Assembly: GCA_030653975.1 (NCBI GenBank)
Contig: JAURYH010000038.1
Coordinates: forward strand, 1-44,244
DNA length: 44,244 nucleotides
From: Hydrogenophaga sp.
Lineage (GTDB): Bacteria; Pseudomonadota; Gammaproteobacteria; Burkholderiales; Burkholderiaceae_C
Reading direction: 5' to 3'
Position 1 is the first letter of the stretch. The number at the start of each line of letters is the position of its first letter. The notes under the pieces were generated by a model, which worked only from the letters and a program-made list of their open reading frames with translations, was not told where the DNA came from and ran no database searches. Positions 8,337 through 17,095 of the stretch are shown here, one piece after another. A program made the translations under genes and the position numbers.

Positions 8337-9398
8337 ATGGACGTCGAAACGCTCCCCGGCCTGCTCGAACCGGCCCGTTTTGAGGGCGAGTTCGACGGCC
8401 GACCGACGGCGCTCTTTTTGCTGCGCAACGAACGCGGCATGGCCGTGGCCGTGTGCAACCTGGGCGCCCGCATCCTGCAGATCGTGGTGCCCGACCGCCA
8501 CGGCCAGCCGGGTGATGTGGCGCTGGGCTACGACAGCCTCGACGATCTGCTCCAGGGATCCCCGTCCATGGGGGCCTTCATCGGACGCTACGCCGGGCGC
8601 ATCGCCCAGGCCCGCTTCACGCTCGACGGTCACGAACACCAGCTGGTGGCCAACGCCGGCCCGCACTGCATCCACGGCGGGCCACGCGGCTCGCGCCACC
8701 GCGTCTTCGAAGCCCGGCAGACCGACGCTCACACGCTGGAACTGCAACACCGCTTCGAGACCGCCGACGACGGTTTTCCCGGCACGCTGGCCCTGCGACT
8801 GACCTACCGGCTGACTGAGCACAACGAACTGGTGATCGAACACGAGGCCACTGCGGTTCAAGGCCACGGGCCGGCGAGCTTCACCTGCCATGTGTTCTTC
8901 AACCTCGACGGCCCCGGCCATGCACGCATCGACGGCCACCGGCTGGAAGTGCGCGCCAGCCAGCTGCTCGCCACCGACGCCGACAACATTCCCACCGGCG
9001 AGCGCACGCCGCTGCGCGACCACCCGCTGGACCTGCGCACCCCGCAGACGCTGGGCAATCTGCCCGACATCGACCACAGCTACGTGATCGACGCCGACCC
9101 CCACACCACCAGCCTGCGCCTGTGCGCCCGCGCCGACAGCGAAGCCAGCGGCCGCACGCTGGAGGTCTGGTCCACCGAACCAGTGCTGCAGGTGTACACC
9201 GCGGGCCAGCTTGGCACGGGTGGGCCGACCGACATCGGCAAACGGGGCGTGGTCCACCGGCCGCGCAGCGGGCTCTGCCTGGAACCCCAGCAGTTCCCCA
9301 ACGCCCCCAACTGCCCGGGGTTCCCGTTCAACCGCGTCACGGCCGACCGGCCCTACCGCGCGCAGACGCGTTACCGGTTTGGCGTGCTGAACGGATAG
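8337..9398 (+). CDS. galM: aldose 1-epimerase (mutarotase)
   Basis: The 353-residue protein interconverts alpha and beta anomers of aldoses such as galactose and glucose. The family motifs are in place: IGRYAGRI, NAGPHCIHGGPRG (substrate histidine region), CHVFFNLDG (catalytic acid histidine) and LCLEPQQFPNAPN (catalytic base glutamate). The start ATG at 8337 was chosen because the family N-terminus begins shortly before the first beta strand; the frame is open further upstream but overlaps garD. The gene lies 26 bp after the garD fragment on the same strand and was probably co-transcribed with it. Its stop is 3 bp from that of the convergent Nudix gene. A sugar-acid or galactose gene set was likely once present here. 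Confidence 0.92.
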   Translation: MDVETLPGLLEPARFEGEFDGRPTALFLLRNERGMAVAVCNLGARILQIVVPDRHGQPGDVALGYDSLDDLLQGSPSMGAFIGRYAGRIAQARFTLDGHEHQLVANAGPHCIHGGPRGSRHRVFEARQTDAHTLELQHRFETADDGFPGTLALRLTYRLTEHNELVIEHEATAVQGHGPASFTCHVFFNLDGPGHARIDGHRLEVRASQLLATDADNIPTGERTPLRDHPLDLRTPQTLGNLPDIDHSYVIDADPHTTSLRLCARADSEASGRTLEVWSTEPVLQVYTAGQLGTGGPTDIGKRGVVHRPRSGLCLEPQQFPNAPNCPGFPFNRVTADRPYRAQTRYRFGVLNG

Positions 9399-9401
9399 AC
9401 C

Positions 9402-10301
9402 TCAGCCCAGCAACGCCGCCAGCCCGCCATCGGCCTCGAAACGCTGGTGGCGGTAGGTCAGGCGGGTCGGCCCTTCCCACACCCGTTCACGCACGCTGTG
9501 GCGCGGATCGCCGGGGTAGCAGATCACCCGGCAACCCTCTTCATCAAACGGTTCGGGCGCGACCAGCGCGGGTGCACGGCTGCGCGCAGCGGCCTGCACC
9601 TGGGCCACATCGGCCAGGCGGCTGAGTTGGCAGAGGCTCATGATCTGTGGCGGCGCCAGATCGATCTCGCCCGCCCAGTAGCGCTCCAGGCCGGCGCGCG
9701 GTGACAGCCAGACCGCCTCGGTGGCTTCGAAGGTGCAGTGGCTGGCGTCCTGGCCGGGCGGGGCCGCGGCGACGAAAAAACGCGTGTCAAAGCGCTTGTT
9801 GGTCACCGAAGGCTGGCGCGGCGTGACCCAGCGCGACCACGGCAACAGGCTCGACACCGCCAGCGGCTGGCCCAGACGCTGCAGGGCTTCTGCAAAACCC
9901 AGACCGGAGAGCGTGTGCTCGCGCACCTGGGCGGCCAACCGTGCCCCATCGGAACCGGCTGCAAGTGACCCGTTCAGGCCCAGCAACAGGCTGCATTCTT
10001 CAAAGGTCTCGCGCAGCGCGGCCAGGTGCAGCCCCACCGCGGTGTCCGGATCCAGCCCGGGTTCGGCCAGGGCGCTCAACAACTCGTCCGCGCTGCGGTC
10101 CAGCGCAGCGGGGTCCACCTGGCGGTCGGCCGCGTCGAGCTTGCCACCCGGGAACACGTGCACGCCACCCAGCACGCCGGAGTTGCCATGGCGGCGCACC
10201 AGCAGCACCTCCAGACCGGCAGGACCGTCGCGCAGCACCATCACGGTGGCGGACGCCAGGGGCGGGGTGTGAATCACATCGGAGTTGATCGGTATGGCCA
10301 T
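9402..10301 (-). CDS. Nudix hydrolase (NUDT7/NUDT19-like, long form)
   Basis: The 299-residue protein has a Nudix domain in which the glycine-rich start (FPGGKLD) is separated from the metal-binding part (LRETFEECSLLLG) by an insertion of about 35 residues. This insertion is typical of the coenzyme A diphosphatase/NUDT19-like group. It should cleave a nucleoside diphosphate linked to another group; CoA esters are possible but not shown. The start at 10301 (MAIPINSDV) was preferred to an upstream one at 10379, whose extra 26 residues look non-conserved. It lies 108 bp downstream of hemW on the same strand. Confidence 0.85.
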   Translation of the reverse strand: MAIPINSDVIHTPPLASATVMVLRDGPAGLEVLLVRRHGNSGVLGGVHVFPGGKLDAADRQVDPAALDRSADELLSALAEPGLDPDTAVGLHLAALRETFEECSLLLGLNGSLAAGSDGARLAAQVREHTLSGLGFAEALQRLGQPLAVSSLLPWSRWVTPRQPSVTNKRFDTRFFVAAAPPGQDASHCTFEATEAVWLSPRAGLERYWAGEIDLAPPQIMSLCQLSRLADVAQVQAAARSRAPALVAPEPFDEEGCRVICYPGDPRHSVRERVWEGPTRLTYRHQRFEADGGLAALLG

Positions 10302-10409
10302 GCGGGCATTGTCCACCAGCCTTGCCCATGCCCGTCCCTTCACGCCGACCCGTCCGGCCCCCGGCGTCCGAGCAGACACCCGCAGCGGTCCGCAGAAATA
10401 GCGTGTTGT

Positions 10410-11684
10410 TCAGGCGGGCAGGAACAGCGACTGCAGGTCGCTGAGGAAGTCGAAGCCGTGCCCGGTCGGCCGGACCCAGCCATCGGCCATCACCAGCCAG
10501 CCGCGGCGCACGCCTTCGTCCAGCGCCGTGGCCACGCTGGACAGCGGCAGCCCGGTGCGGGCAGAAAAGTCCTGCAGCTCGAAGCCGTTGCGCAGGCGCA
10601 GCGCGTTGAGCATGTACTCGAAAGGCAGATCGCGCCGCGCCACCTCTTCCACGCTCACCACCGCATCGCCCGCGCGCGCCTTGTCCATGTACAGGCGCGG
10701 TTCGCGCGCGCGCACCTGGCGCACCACGCGGTGGGCAAAACTGAGCTTGCTGTGGGCACCGGCGCCGATGCCGAGGTAGTCACCGAACTGCCAGTAGTTC
10801 AGGTTGTGCCAGCAGCGGTGGCCTTCGCGTGCGTAGGCCGAGACCTCGTAGCGCGACAGCCCCTGCTCGGCGGTCAGCTCGGTGATGCGGTCGAGCATGG
10901 CGTAGGCGTCGTCGTCCTCGGGCACCTGGGGCGGGAACTTGGCAAAGACCGTGTTGGGCTCGATGGTCAGGTGGTAGATCGAGATGTGCGGCGGCGCGAA
11001 CGCCAGCGCGGTGCGCATGTCCGTTTCGCAGCCGGCCAGCGTCTGCCCCGGCAGCGCGTACATGATGTCCAGATTGAAGGTGTCGAAGGCCATCGCCGCC
11101 TCCTCCACCGCGGCGATCGCCTGCGCCCGGTCGTGCACCCGGCCCAGCGCCTTCAGGTGGTCATCGTTGAAGCTCTGCACGCCGATGGACAGGCGCGTGA
11201 CGCCGGCCTCGCGAAAAGCCTTGAAGCGGTCCTTTTCAAAGGTGCCCGGGTTGGCTTCCAGCGTGATCTCGGCATCGGCGTCCAGCCGCAGCAGCGCGCG
11301 CACGTCGCCCAGCAGCCGGTCGATGGCCTCGGGCGAAAACAGGCTGGGCGTGCCGCCGCCGATGAAGATGCTGTGCACCGAACGGCCCCAGATCAGCGGC
11401 AGCGCGGCTTCGAGATCGGCCCGCAGCGCGTCCAGGTACGCCTGTTCCGGCAGCGCCTGGCCGGGCGCGCTGGTGGCGCTCCATTCGTGCGAATTGAAGT
11501 CGCAATAGGGGCACTTCTTCAGACACCAGGGCAGGTGGATGTAGAGCGAGAGCGGCGGCAGGCCCTGCAACTGCAGCGTGCCGGGGCGCATCCAGTGGCC
11601 GATGTCGCTCCAGTGCGGACCTTCCGGTGGGCGGCTGCCGGTTGTGCCATGCAGCGCCACCCGAACCTCTTTGGACGGGTTCAT
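10410..11684 (-). CDS. hemW: radical SAM heme chaperone HemW
   Basis: This 424-residue radical SAM protein has the cluster-binding motif CLKKCPYC (C54, C58, C61) in the HemW/HemN form CxxxCxxC. It also has GGGTPS for SAM binding and the family segments GVQSFN, DIMYALPGQT and WHNLNYW. It lacks the N-terminal extension of oxygen-independent coproporphyrinogen oxidase HemN, so the heme-chaperone role of HemW, delivering heme to membrane proteins, fits better. The ATG at 11684 overlaps the rdgB stop (ATGA), which decides the start and implies translational coupling. The rdgB-hemW order is common in proteobacteria. Confidence 0.93.
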   Translation of the reverse strand: MNPSKEVRVALHGTTGSRPPEGPHWSDIGHWMRPGTLQLQGLPPLSLYIHLPWCLKKCPYCDFNSHEWSATSAPGQALPEQAYLDALRADLEAALPLIWGRSVHSIFIGGGTPSLFSPEAIDRLLGDVRALLRLDADAEITLEANPGTFEKDRFKAFREAGVTRLSIGVQSFNDDHLKALGRVHDRAQAIAAVEEAAMAFDTFNLDIMYALPGQTLAGCETDMRTALAFAPPHISIYHLTIEPNTVFAKFPPQVPEDDDAYAMLDRITELTAEQGLSRYEVSAYAREGHRCWHNLNYWQFGDYLGIGAGAHSKLSFAHRVVRQVRAREPRLYMDKARAGDAVVSVEEVARRDLPFEYMLNALRLRNGFELQDFSARTGLPLSSVATALDEGVRRGWLVMADGWVRPTGHGFDFLSDLQSLFLPA

Positions 11685-12298
11685 GCGTTTGACGGAAGTG
11701 CGAACCATCTTTCGCGCATCAGGTTCAGCATCTGCTGCGCCGCCTTGCCGCGGTGGCTGTTGGCGTTTTTCTTTTCGTCGCTCAGCTGGGCGAAGGTACA
11801 ACCGAACTGCGGCAGGAACATCACCGGGTCAAAACCGAAACCGTTGTCGCCCACGGGCTCGAGCGTGATCAACCCCGCTGCACGGCCGCTGGCCACCAGC
11901 GGCTCGGGATCGTCGGCGCAGCGCACCGCGACCAGGGTGCTCACCAGGGCGGCGCGGCGGTCGTGCACATCGCGCATCTGCTCCAGCAGCGCACGCACGT
12001 TGTTGGCGTCGCCCTTTTCATAGCCGAACTGCGTCGCGTAGTAAGCGGTGTCCACGCCCGGCAAACCGCCGAAGGCTTCCACGCACAGGCCGGCGTCGTC
12101 GGCCAGCGCGGGCAGGCCACTGACCTGCGCCGCGTGGCGCGCCTTCGCCAGCGCATTCTCGATGAAGGTGCGGTGCGGCTCGGGCGCTTCCGGAATGCCC
12201 AGTTCAGCCTGGCGCACCAGTTCCACGCCGAGCGGCGCAAACAAGGCCTGCAGTTCGGCGAGCTTGCCTTTGTTGTTGGACGCGAGGACGAGCTTCAT
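11681..12298 (-). CDS. rdgB: XTP/dITP diphosphatase
   Basis: The 205-residue protein begins MKLVLASNNKGK, the classic RdgB/HAM1 nucleotide-binding start. It contains ADDAGLCV with catalytic acidic residues, GDNGFGFDPVMFLP, and SHRGKA near the end. It hydrolyses non-canonical purine triphosphates (XTP, dITP) and so keeps them out of DNA. Its length is normal. It starts 8 bp after rph and overlaps hemW by four bases, forming part of a tight operon. Confidence 0.95.
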   Translation of the reverse strand: MKLVLASNNKGKLAELQALFAPLGVELVRQAELGIPEAPEPHRTFIENALAKARHAAQVSGLPALADDAGLCVEAFGGLPGVDTAYYATQFGYEKGDANNVRALLEQMRDVHDRRAALVSTLVAVRCADDPEPLVASGRAAGLITLEPVGDNGFGFDPVMFLPQFGCTFAQLSDEKKNANSHRGKAAQQMLNLMRERWFALPSNA

Positions 12299-12306
12299 CG
12301 AAGTTC

Positions 12307-13038
12307 TCAGACCAGGCCGAGGCTTTTCCTCTGCAAGGCCACCAGCTCGCTCACGCCTTTTTCGGCCAGGGCCAGCAAGGCGTCCATTTCCTGGCGCGTG
12401 AAGGCCACGCCTTCGGCCGTGCCCTGCACTTCCACAAAATGGCCGGCACCGGTCATCACGACATTCATGTCGGTGTCGCAGGCCGCGTCTTCCACGTACT
12501 CCAGATCGAGCAGCGGTTGGCCCTGCAGAAGGCCGACCGAAATCGCGGCCACATGGCCCTTGATCGGCGAGGTGGCGATCTTGCCTTCGGTAAGCAGTTT
12601 GCTCACCGCGTCGTGCGCCGCGACGAAGGCGCCGGTGATGCTCGCGGTGCGCGTGCCGCCGTCGGCCTGCAGCACGTCGCAGTCCAGCGAAATGGTGCGT
12701 TCACCCAGCGCCTTCAGATCAAACACGGCGCGCAGGGAACGGCCGATCAGGCGCTGGATTTCCTGCGTGCGACCGCTCTGTTTGCCTTTGGCCGCTTCGC
12801 GGTCGCTGCGGGTGTGGGTGGCGCGCGGCAACATGCCGTACTCGGCCGTCACCCAGCCTTCGCCGCTGCCGCGTTTGTGCGGCGGCACTTTTTCTTCCAC
12901 CGACGCGGTGCACAGCACCTTGGTGTCACCAAACTCGATCAGCACCGAGCCTTCGGCGTGGATGGTGAAGCCCCGGGTGATGCGCACCGGGCGCAGGGCA
13001 TCGGCGGCCCGATGGCCGGGTCGAATGAAATCTGTCAT
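12307..13038 (-). CDS. rph: ribonuclease PH
   Basis: The 243-residue protein is a complete RNase PH, which trims tRNA 3' ends with phosphate. Visible family segments are [12 protein letters not shown] at the N-terminus, [19 protein letters not shown], and the phosphate-site region around [20 protein letters not shown]. It sits 9 bp after the phosphatase gene and 8 bp before rdgB. Unlike the frameshifted rph of E. coli K-12, this copy is full length. Confidence 0.95.
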   Translation of the reverse strand: MTDFIRPGHRAADALRPVRITRGFTIHAEGSVLIEFGDTKVLCTASVEEKVPPHKRGSGEGWVTAEYGMLPRATHTRSDREAAKGKQSGRTQEIQRLIGRSLRAVFDLKALGERTISLDCDVLQADGGTRTASITGAFVAAHDAVSKLLTEGKIATSPIKGHVAAISVGLLQGQPLLDLEYVEDAACDTDMNVVMTGAGHFVEVQGTAEGVAFTRQEMDALLALAEKGVSELVALQRKSLGLV

Positions 13039-13047
13039 GGGAGGCTT

Positions 13048-13947
13048 TCAGGAGTTGCGTTCGGCGGTGCGCCGGATCGCTTCGTTGATTTCGGCGATCG
13101 ATTTTTCGATCGCCGCGTCGTCCAGGTCTTCGATGGTCGGGTCGGCCACGCCCGACTGGATGGTGGAGGCGAACACGCCTTCTTCGATGTCTTCGGTCGA
13201 CACCCGCGTGGTCTGGAATTCGTCGGCGGTTTCCCATTCCATGGCCAGCACGGTCACGTTGTCGCAGCGCTGTCCACCCCGCTTGAGGGCCATTTCCACC
13301 AGCTCGGGAACCGCCTGCTCCAGCGGATTGCGGGCCAGTTCGGCGGCGATCTCGAAGTCCTTCACCGTGCCCCAGAGGCCGTCCGAGCACAGCAACACAC
13401 GGTCGCCCTGCAACAACTGCACCGGCCCCGACATGTCGAACACCGGCTTGGCGGGCGACCCGAGGCAGGTGAAGAGGATGTTGCGGTTGATGTGCTGGGT
13501 GGCCTTGCCCAGGTGGGCCTGCTGCTCCATGTAGGAATGGTCCCGCGTGCGCGTCAGCAACTCGCCATCGCGCACGAGGTACAGGCGGGAGTCGCCACAG
13601 TGCACCCAGTGCATGTTGCCGCGCTCCATCACGGCCGCCACCAGCGTGGTGCGCGGCGTGTCGAGCATGCCTTTTTCGGCGGCGTAGCGGATGATCTGGT
13701 GGTGCGCCGCCATCAGGGCGCTGGAGAGGAACTCCGGCACTTCACGCAGGGTGGGGTTGGCGGCCTTCTGGAAGTAGGCGGAGAAGGTCTGCAGGGCGAG
13801 CTGGGCCGCCATCGCACCTTCGGGATGACCGCCCATGCCATCGGCCAGCACGAACAGACCGGACTCGCGCGTGTACGCGTAGCCCATGCGGTCTTCGTTG
13901 CGCTCGCGACCACCCTGACGGCTGATCTGGTAGACCGAAAACTTCAT
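13048..13947 (-). CDS. PP2C-type serine/threonine protein phosphatase (Stp-like)
   Basis: The 299-residue protein starts with the PPM/PP2C signature: GGRERNEDRMG and FVLADGMGGHPEGAMAA supply the metal-binding acidic residues. LLCSDGLWG and CDNVTVLAME supply the later conserved aspartates. It should remove phosphate from Ser/Thr residues and most likely counteracts the kinase whose gene it overlaps by four bases (ATGA at 13944-13947). There is no membrane segment. The acidic C-terminal tail of about 50 residues (DDAAIEKSIAEINEAIRR) is predicted helical and lies outside the catalytic domain. Confidence 0.92.
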   Translation of the reverse strand: MKFSVYQISRQGGRERNEDRMGYAYTRESGLFVLADGMGGHPEGAMAAQLALQTFSAYFQKAANPTLREVPEFLSSALMAAHHQIIRYAAEKGMLDTPRTTLVAAVMERGNMHWVHCGDSRLYLVRDGELLTRTRDHSYMEQQAHLGKATQHINRNILFTCLGSPAKPVFDMSGPVQLLQGDRVLLCSDGLWGTVKDFEIAAELARNPLEQAVPELVEMALKRGGQRCDNVTVLAMEWETADEFQTTRVSTEDIEEGVFASTIQSGVADPTIEDLDDAAIEKSIAEINEAIRRTAERNS

Positions 13948-14951
13948 CGGAACTTGGTCCCGGCGACGGTGGACTTGCGCGGCGACTTCTTGTTGTCGGA
14001 GACGATGTTGTCAAACTGGAGCCGCATCTTCTCGGCCACGGTGAGCTTGGTGTAGCTGCGTTCGGTCTCGCGGCTCAGCTCTTTCTGCAGCGCAAACACC
14101 GACTGCGGGCGCGACAGCGGGTCGAGCGACATGCACCACTCCACCACCTCGATCAGGTTGTCGGAGTAGACGCCGCGCAGGCGCGACAAGGCCAGCGAAA
14201 GACGGTCCTTTTCCAGCCGCTGCGGGGCGTCGTTGGGCGGGTAGCCCTGCATGCTGGCGTAGATGCAGGCGCCGATGGCGTAGATGTCGGTCCAGGGGCC
14301 CATGCTGGAATCGCGGCGGTACATCTCGGGCGCGGCAAAACCGGGCGTGTACATCGGGCGGATGAAGTTGCCTTCCTTGCTCAGCACCTCGCGCGCGGCG
14401 CCGAAGTCGATCAGCACGGCGCGGTTGTCGTCGGTGACGAAGATGTTGGCCGGCTTGATGTCCAGGTGCAGCATCTTGTGCTGGTGCACGATGCGCAGGC
14501 CACGCAGCACCTCGTCGTACAGCGAGCGGATGGTCGACTCGCGAAAGACCTTCTGCTTCTTGAGATCTCGCGCGGTGATGATGAATTCCTGCAGGGACGC
14601 GCCCTCCAGGTAGTTCATGACCATGTACACGGTCTCGTTCTCGCGGAAGAAGTTGAGCACGCTCACCACCGACTGGTGGGAGATCTGGGCCAGCGCACGA
14701 CCTTCTTCGAAGAAGCTCTTGAGGCCCAGGCGGTACAACGAGAGTTTTTCGGGCTGCACCTGGGGCAACAACTCGCCAGGCCCACGTGTGGCCAGCGACG
14801 ACGGCAGGTATTCCTTGACCGCGACCTGCTGACCTTCGGTGTCCACAGCCAGGTAGACCACGCCAAAACCACCGGCTGCGAGCTTGCGCACAATGCGATA
14901 GCCGCCGATCACGGTGTCAGGCGGCAGCGGTGCAGGTTTGACCTTTGACAT
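13944..14951 (-). CDS. serine/threonine protein kinase (Hanks type, cytoplasmic)
   Basis: The 335-residue protein carries a full eukaryotic-like kinase domain. The glycine loop is LAAGGFGVVY and the ATP lysine is in VAVKEYLP. The catalytic loop reads HLDIKPANIF (HLD in place of HRD), the metal loop is DFGAAR, and the substrate-binding APEMY is also present. There is no membrane helix and no sensory domain beyond the kinase; about 50 basic residues follow it (KKSPRKSTVAGTKFR). The start at 14951 (MSKVKPAP) was preferred to 14993. It heads the minus-strand series kinase-phosphatase-rph-rdgB-hemW and is divergent from yicC. Its target is unknown; the neighbours suggest RNA or nucleotide metabolism, but that is only context. 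Confidence 0.92.
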   Translation of the reverse strand: MSKVKPAPLPPDTVIGGYRIVRKLAAGGFGVVYLAVDTEGQQVAVKEYLPSSLATRGPGELLPQVQPEKLSLYRLGLKSFFEEGRALAQISHQSVVSVLNFFRENETVYMVMNYLEGASLQEFIITARDLKKQKVFRESTIRSLYDEVLRGLRIVHQHKMLHLDIKPANIFVTDDNRAVLIDFGAAREVLSKEGNFIRPMYTPGFAAPEMYRRDSSMGPWTDIYAIGACIYASMQGYPPNDAPQRLEKDRLSLALSRLRGVYSDNLIEVVEWCMSLDPLSRPQSVFALQKELSRETERSYTKLTVAEKMRLQFDNIVSDNKKSPRKSTVAGTKFR

Positions 14952-15011
14952 AATTCGGATGGGTTCCGGAACGCCTCGTTTTGGACCACTCAACCTGATG
15001 GGACACAGTTA

Positions 15012-15947
15012 ATGGCAGTTTACAGCATGACCGGCTACGCCACGGCCCAGACCGGCGGGGCCGCAGCCACACTTGCCAGCGAGTCCCCGCGCGAAGCCAA
15101 ACCGGGCCTGGGCATCGAAATCCGCTCGGTCAACAGCCGCTTTCTCGACCTGACTTTCAAACTCGCTGACGACCTGCGCGGCACCGAACCCGCCCTGCGC
15201 GAACTGCTGGGCGCTTCACTCAAACGTGGCAAGGTGGAGGTGCGGGCCTGGGTCGAGGGCCGCACCGACGCCGGACCGCGCGCGCCCAGCGCACCGGAGT
15301 TGCAGAAGCTGGTGAGCCTGCAGGACAACGTCCGCGCCTGGCTCCCCACCGCGCCGCCCCTGTCGGTGGCCGACGTGCTGCAGCTGACCACGCGCCAGGC
15401 CGGCAACCCCGGCGAACTGCACGAAACCCTGCTCGCGCTGGCCCAGACGGGTCTGGAGAAACTGCTCACCGCGCGCGAACGCGAAGGCCAGCGTCTGGCG
15501 GCCATGCTGCTGGACCGGCTCAAGCAGTTGCGCCAGCTCGCCAAAGACGCCCAGCCCCTGATTCCCCAACTGGTCGCGCAACAGCGGCAGCGCTTCATCG
15601 ACCGATGGAACGAAGCGCTCGGCGCCAGCGCGGCTGCCGGTGGCACCAGCAACACCCTCACCAGCGAGGCCGCGCAGGACCGTGCGCTGACCGAAGCCAC
15701 CGCCTTCGCGATCCGGATCGATGTGGCCGAAGAACTGACCCGACTGGACTCGCACCTGGTGGAAATCGAGCGCCTGATCAAGAAAGGCAGCGATGTGGGC
15801 AAGCGCCTGGACTTCCTGATCCAGGAACTGCACCGCGAAGCCAACACCATGGGCGCGAAATCGTCGAGCCTGGAACTCACCCGCATTTCCGTGGACATGA
15901 AGGTGCTCATCGAACAGATGCGCGAGCAGGTCCAGAACATTGAATGA
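15012..15947 (+). CDS. yicC: YicC family endoribonuclease
   Basis: The 311-residue protein shows the YicC/YloC layout. The N-terminus MAVYSMTGYATAQ is diagnostic, EIRSVNSRFLDL follows, and the C-terminal DUF1732 domain ends GKRLDFLIQELHREANTMGA with KSSSLELTRISVDMK and EQMREQVQNIE. YicC is an RNA-cleaving enzyme in E. coli and influences sRNA stability. The copy is complete. It is divergent from the kinase gene, with 60 bp between starts, and 106 bp upstream of gmk on the same strand. Confidence 0.93.
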   Translation: MAVYSMTGYATAQTGGAAATLASESPREAKPGLGIEIRSVNSRFLDLTFKLADDLRGTEPALRELLGASLKRGKVEVRAWVEGRTDAGPRAPSAPELQKLVSLQDNVRAWLPTAPPLSVADVLQLTTRQAGNPGELHETLLALAQTGLEKLLTAREREGQRLAAMLLDRLKQLRQLAKDAQPLIPQLVAQQRQRFIDRWNEALGASAAAGGTSNTLTSEAAQDRALTEATAFAIRIDVAEELTRLDSHLVEIERLIKKGSDVGKRLDFLIQELHREANTMGAKSSSLELTRISVDMKVLIEQMREQVQNIE

Positions 15948-15951
15948 ACTT

Positions 15952-16032
15952 GCGCCCCCACGCTCCGCCGCTTCGCGGGTCGCTGCCCCCCACGGGGGCT
16001 GTTTCGCCTTGGGGCGGCCCGGCGGCGAAACC
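15952..16032 (+). repeat. intergenic GC-rich repeat, copy R1
   Basis: The stretch between yicC and gmk contains the core CCCCCCACGGGGGCTGTTT, with flanks CTCCGCCGC...GCGGGTCGCT and TTGGGGCGGCCCGGCGG. The reverse complement of 29187-29264 (copy R2) matches it almost base for base over roughly 75 positions. It begins directly after the yicC stop and does not code. It is one of at least six related copies in this window. Confidence 0.85.
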
Positions 16033-16053
16033 ACTCCTCTACAGGCATAGCTA

Positions 16054-16674
16054 ATGGAATACCCTGGCAATCTGTTCGTCGTCGCAGCCCCCAGCGGGGC
16101 CGGCAAATCCAGTCTCGTCAAGGCCCTGATGGAGCTGGACTCCCGCGTCGTGCCCTCGGTCTCGCACACCACCCGGCCACCGCGTGGTCAGGAGCTGCAT
16201 GGGCGCGAGTACTACTTTGTGGCCCGGGAAACCTTTGACCAGATGGTCATCCAGGGGGCTTTCCTGGAATGGGCCATGGTGCATGGCAACCGCTACGGCA
16301 CGTCCAAGCAGGCGATCGAGCAGCGCATGGCCCAGGGGGCCGACGTGGTGCTGGAAATCGACTTCCAGGGCGCGATCCAGGTCAAACGCATCTTTCCCAA
16401 CGCGGTGCTGATCTTCATCCTGCCGCCGAGCTGGGAAGAACTGCGATCGCGGCTGGAGCGGCGCGCCGAGGACAGCGCCGACGTGATTGAACTGCGGCTG
16501 CAGAATGCAGCGTCGGAAATGATGCACGCGCGGGAATTCGACTTCGTTATAATCAACGAGTTGTTCGAGCGGGCCCTGTTTGACCTCAAGGCCATCGTCC
16601 ATGCCCAGCGGCTCAAGTTTGCCGCCCAGCGTATCGCCCGCAGCGATACCTTCAAAGCGCTCAACATCCACTGA
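16054..16674 (+). CDS. gmk: guanylate kinase
   Basis: The 206-residue protein phosphorylates GMP to GDP with ATP. The P-loop is [14 protein letters not shown] at about residue 11. [13 protein letters not shown] and EYYFV form the GMP-binding site, and FIMPP-like [10 protein letters not shown] leads into the lid. The ATG at 16054 follows repeat R1. The gene is in the usual yicC/gmk/rpoZ order; rpoZ starts 27 bp downstream. Confidence 0.96.
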   Translation: MEYPGNLFVVAAPSGAGKSSLVKALMELDSRVVPSVSHTTRPPRGQELHGREYYFVARETFDQMVIQGAFLEWAMVHGNRYGTSKQAIEQRMAQGADVVLEIDFQGAIQVKRIFPNAVLIFILPPSWEELRSRLERRAEDSADVIELRLQNAASEMMHAREFDFVIINELFERALFDLKAIVHAQRLKFAAQRIARSDTFKALNIH

Positions 16675-16701
16675 CCTACCGCACACTACCGAGGCCCGCA
16701 C

Positions 16702-16905
16702 ATGGCACGCATCACCGTCGAAGACTGTCTGGAAAAGATCCCCAACCGCTTTCAGCTCGTGCTGGCCGCCACCTACCGTGCCCGCATGCTCAGCCAGGGC
16801 CATGCCCCGAAGATCGAGAGCAAGAACAAGCCCGGCGTGACCGCGCTGCGTGAAATTGCTGAAGGCAAGATCGGCATCGAAATGCTCAAGAAGGTGCCAC
16901 TCTGA
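16702..16905 (+). CDS. rpoZ: RNA polymerase omega subunit
   Basis: The 67-residue protein begins [20 protein letters not shown], the standard omega N-terminus, and contains the conserved RARMLSQG and [10 protein letters not shown] segments. Omega binds beta-prime and helps RNA polymerase assembly and the ppGpp response. A strong terminator follows within 20 bp. In many proteobacteria spoT/relA comes next; here the next gene is nadA on the other strand. Confidence 0.96.
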   Translation: MARITVEDCLEKIPNRFQLVLAATYRARMLSQGHAPKIESKNKPGVTALREIAEGKIGIEMLKKVPL

Positions 16906-16920
16906 TTGTTCAGGGTGCCC

Positions 16921-16953
16921 GAAAAAAAACCCGCTCACAAGCGGGTTTTTTTT
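16921..16953. terminator. intrinsic terminator after rpoZ (possibly bidirectional)
   Basis: AAAACCCGCT and AGCGGGTTTT flank a short CACA loop, with eight T on the plus strand and eight A upstream that give a T-run on the minus strand. It therefore ends the yicC-gmk-rpoZ transcript and may also stop transcription arriving from nadA on the opposite strand. Confidence 0.92.
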
Positions 16954-17018
16954 CGTCCACCGCTTTGGATACCGCCGGAGCTCCCCCCGGACGCATGAAA
17001 CGGTGCAGCCCATGGCAC

Positions 17019-17094
17019 CACCGGGCCGGCTTTGCCTGACGGCCAGTGCCGCCCCCTTGAGGGGGTCGCGCGAGGCGCCGCGGGGGTGCTTCAC
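17019..17094 (-). repeat. intergenic GC-rich repeat, copy R3
   Basis: The core GCCCCCTTGAGGGGGTCGCG and the flanks GCGCCGCGGGGGTGCTTC and CCGGGCCGGCTTTGCC match copy R4 (after panB) in inverted orientation. It lies between the rpoZ terminator and the nadA stop and is non-coding. Confidence 0.8.
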
Positions 17095-17095
17095 T

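Noticed and set aside
14932..14962. TTGACC/TTGACA and CATAAT words as a yicC promoter
   Set aside because: The spacing between the boxes is only about 5 bp, not 16-18 bp, and part of it codes for the kinase N-terminus.
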